Below, piece by piece: positions 63,875-64,000 of a stretch of DNA of 64,000 bases. Numbering within the stretch: the first letter of the stretch is position 1; every line of letters begins with the position of its first letter. The notes beneath the pieces are model-generated. The model worked only from the letters and a program-made list of their open reading frames with translations. It had not been told where the DNA came from and did not search any database. The position numbers and the translations under genes are program-made. Origin of the DNA: Bigelowiella natans CCMP2755 (lineage: Eukaryota > Cercozoa > Chlorarachniophyceae); assembly GCA_000320545.1 (NCBI GenBank), contig ADNK01000778.1, forward strand, positions 1 through 64,000, given 5' to 3'.

Positions 63875-64000
63875 GTATGAATGACATTGAAGAAGAATAT
63901 GCGCGAGAGACACAGAAATACATAGAGAAAGAGAGTGAGAGAGAGAGAGAGAGAGAAAGAGAGGAGAGAGTTTCCGCTCTAAATTTATTGTAGCGAACAT
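63875..64000. other. ArgRS intron, cut by the window edge
   Basis: Begins with a GTATGA donor after the exon ending QEEDP. It contains a GA-rich stretch at about 63930-63970. Confidence 0.6.

Overview
The window is nuclear DNA from an intron-rich single-celled eukaryote. Genes are split into many short exons (14 to about 435 bases) by introns mostly of 50-400 bases, with GT-AG borders and stretches of dinucleotide or trinucleotide microsatellite in a large share of them. Content points to a ciliated (flagellated) and probably photosynthetic protist. There is a Crescerin/TOGARAM-type TOG-array protein and an RNF32-type RING/IQ protein, both families tied to cilia or flagella, and a DUF1997-like protein, a family I know mainly from plastid-bearing organisms. 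A secondary alga would fit, but nothing here fixes the lineage. I see no IS elements, transposases, CRISPR arrays, rRNA or convincing tRNA genes.

Layout, left to right. 374-3021: two minus-strand genes of unknown function. 3197-5854: a plus-strand multipass membrane protein resembling the polycystin/GAIN class. 6897-10090: small membrane-protein genes. 11076-12778: a bacterial-type poly(ADP-ribose) glycohydrolase. 13176-14201: an intronless DUF676-type serine esterase. 15414-18441: a 15-exon, 514-residue membrane protein with an SH3-like module. 19316-35817: the TOGARAM gene, about 60 exons. 36801-39121: the RNF32 homologue, convergent with it. 39661-42198: the DUF1997-like gene. 43415-45385: a thiopurine-methyltransferase-like gene. 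45602-45886: a tiny membrane protein. 46118-49755: a membrane-anchored GDSL/PAF-acetylhydrolase. 50565-59735: glutaminyl-tRNA synthetase with a C-terminal AIMP1/EMAPII-type tRNA-binding domain. 60290-63874: a small possible COX16-like gene and the 5' part of arginyl-tRNA synthetase, which runs out of the window.

The most striking feature is the right-hand 13 kb. GlnRS is fused to the tRNA-binding module that in animals is supplied by AIMP1, and the ArgRS gene lies beside it in divergent orientation. In animals GlnRS, ArgRS and AIMP1 form one subcomplex of the multi-synthetase complex, so this locus groups all three components. A second pattern is that the five longer spacers between convergent genes share a base composition unlike the rest of the window. 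Exon models below were built by hand from splice-site and reading-phase agreement. Where all phases close, the model is firm; other regions are marked as partial.
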